A stretch of 8,151 nucleotides of DNA from Alphaproteobacteria bacterium (lineage in GTDB: Bacteria; Pseudomonadota; Alphaproteobacteria; Rhodospirillales; Rhodospirillaceae), in the NCBI GenBank assembly GCA_015228695.1, contig JADGDA010000105.1, positions 1 through 8,151 on the forward strand. Direction: 5' to 3'. The position numbers and the translations under genes are program-made. Shown piece by piece: positions 7,245-8,151 of the stretch. Numbering within the stretch: the first letter of the stretch is position 1; each line of letters starts with the position of its first letter. The notes beneath the pieces are model-generated. The model saw only the letters and a program-made list of their open reading frames with translations. It was not told the DNA's origin and made no database searches.

Positions 7245-8151
7245 TCAAATCTCGCGCACCTCGACGACGCCGGGCATGTTCTTGACGGCGCCGATGATGG
7301 CGGGCGACAGAGCATAAGCGCCGGGAAGGAGAATTTCCACCTCCCTCCCCTCGACCAGCGGCACCAGCACGATTTCACCCCGCCCGCGCCCCTCGCGGCG
7401 AACGGCCTCGCCGATGGGGAGAATGGCGGTCTCGTCGCCGATGACCACCACCAGACGCTTGGCCGAGCGGGCCACGGCGGCGTCCAGGCTTTCCACCTTG
7501 TGAACGGTCAGACGCAACTGCTCCTCGTCGAGGCGGGCGTCGAGGGTGATCAGCACCGGGCTCCCCGACTCCAAAACCTCACGGGACGAGGCCAGAACCT
7601 CGGAAAACAGGGTCGCTTCGAAGGCGCCGCTGGCGTCGGAAAACTGGATGAAGGCGTAGCGGCTGCCGTTCTTGCCCGTCCGTTCCTTCCTGGAGACGAC
7701 CGTGCCGACCATCCGCAGCGCCCCGCCCCCGCCGCGCTCGATCTTTTTCGCCAGATCGGCCGCCCGCACCACCTTGAGCCGGTCCAGGGCGCTGCCGTAG
7801 GCGTCGAGGGGGTGGGCCGACAGATAGAACCCGATCGCGTCGAATTCATGGCCGAGCCGCTCCATGGGCGGCCAGTCGCTCCGTTTCGGCAGGCCCAGGG
7901 GCGGGGCGGCGGCGGCCTCGCCGAACAGGCTGGTCTGGTTGCTGGCGCGCTCCTGGGCGGCGGCGGCGGCCTCGCGGAGGAGATGGTCCATCCCGTCAAA
8001 CAGGCGGGCGCGATTGGGCTCCAGACCGTCGAACGCCCCGGCCTTGATCAGATTCTCCAACTGCCGCCGGTTGAGGGCCCGTCCGTCCATGCGCCGGGCG
8101 AAGTCGGACAGATCCTTGAACGGGCCGTGCTCCTCCCGCTCCCGGACCAGG
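7245..8151 (-). CDS. dnaE: DNA polymerase III subunit alpha, C-terminal part (5' end outside window)
   Basis: The last 301 residues of the replicative polymerase catalytic subunit. The visible part starts mid-protein with LVREREEHGPFKDLSDFARR and continues into LNRRQLENLIKAGAFDGL, the helix-hairpin-helix region typical of DnaE1. QTSLF, encoded at 7937-7923, fits the internal beta-clamp-binding motif (QADMF in E. coli alpha). Next comes LGHEFDAIGFYLSAHPLDAY, then an OB-fold of roughly 80 residues containing RMVGTVVSRKERTGKNGSRY and FIQFSDASGAFEATLFSEV, and a C-terminal domain ending GVVEVREI. The polymerase active site and PHP domain lie upstream of the window. The frame is open through base 8151, so the ATG at 8090 is internal and not a start. 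The clamp motif and hairpin region indicate DnaE1 rather than the error-prone DnaE2 (inference). Confidence 0.96.
   Translation of the reverse strand, partial: LVREREEHGPFKDLSDFARRMDGRALNRRQLENLIKAGAFDGLEPNRARLFDGMDHLLREAAAAAQERASNQTSLFGEAAAAPPLGLPKRSDWPPMERLGHEFDAIGFYLSAHPLDAYGSALDRLKVVRAADLAKKIERGGGGALRMVGTVVSRKERTGKNGSRYAFIQFSDASGAFEATLFSEVLASSREVLESGSPVLITLDARLDEEQLRLTVHKVESLDAAVARSAKRLVVVIGDETAILPIGEAVRREGRGRGEIVLVPLVEGREVEILLPGAYALSPAIIGAVKNMPGVVEVREI

Overview
The window is a densely packed, high-GC stretch of bacterial chromosome in which every gene I can support lies on the minus strand, so transcription runs from high to low coordinates. The gene content (dnaE end, a thioredoxin-like [2Fe-2S] ferredoxin, a complete branched-chain amino acid ABC transporter with a small membrane protein between livF and the binding protein, then ssb) and the GC level suggest an alphaproteobacterium, perhaps Rhodospirillales. 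This is an inference from gene families and composition, not a species call.

Layout in transcription order: (1) 8151-7245, the C-terminal 301 codons of the DNA polymerase III alpha subunit; (2) 7217-6888, a small [2Fe-2S] ferredoxin; (3) 6840-5926, livH permease; (4) 5871-4826, an AT-richer block with two coupled genes, an FRG-domain protein and a 120-residue acidic orphan; (5) 4816-3566 livM, 3569-2736 livG, 2743-2033 livF and 2036-1683 a three-helix membrane protein, each overlapping the next by 4 or 8 bases; (6) 1620-526, the periplasmic binding protein (livK/livJ type), possibly with its own promoter; (7) 486-1, ssb, running off the window before its C-terminal tip.

The Liv proteins form one importer: the binding protein captures ligand in the periplasm, LivH and LivM form the membrane channel, and LivG and LivF hydrolyse ATP. 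dnaE and ssb are replication genes that flank the transporter in the same direction. No intergenic gap exceeds 62 bases, and I see no tRNA, rRNA, CRISPR array, insertion sequence or convincing terminator.

The most interesting point is the two-gene insert between livH and livM, genes normally adjacent. It is about 43% GC in two hand-counted 60-base lines, against about 72% in one line of livM. It breaks no reading frame, carries no recognisable mobility gene, and leaves livM with no visible Shine-Dalgarno sequence, its start lying 9 bases after the stop of the inserted orphan. FRG-domain proteins have no settled function but often occur in accessory and defence-rich loci, so this is a candidate compact accessory or defence cassette riding in a housekeeping operon.
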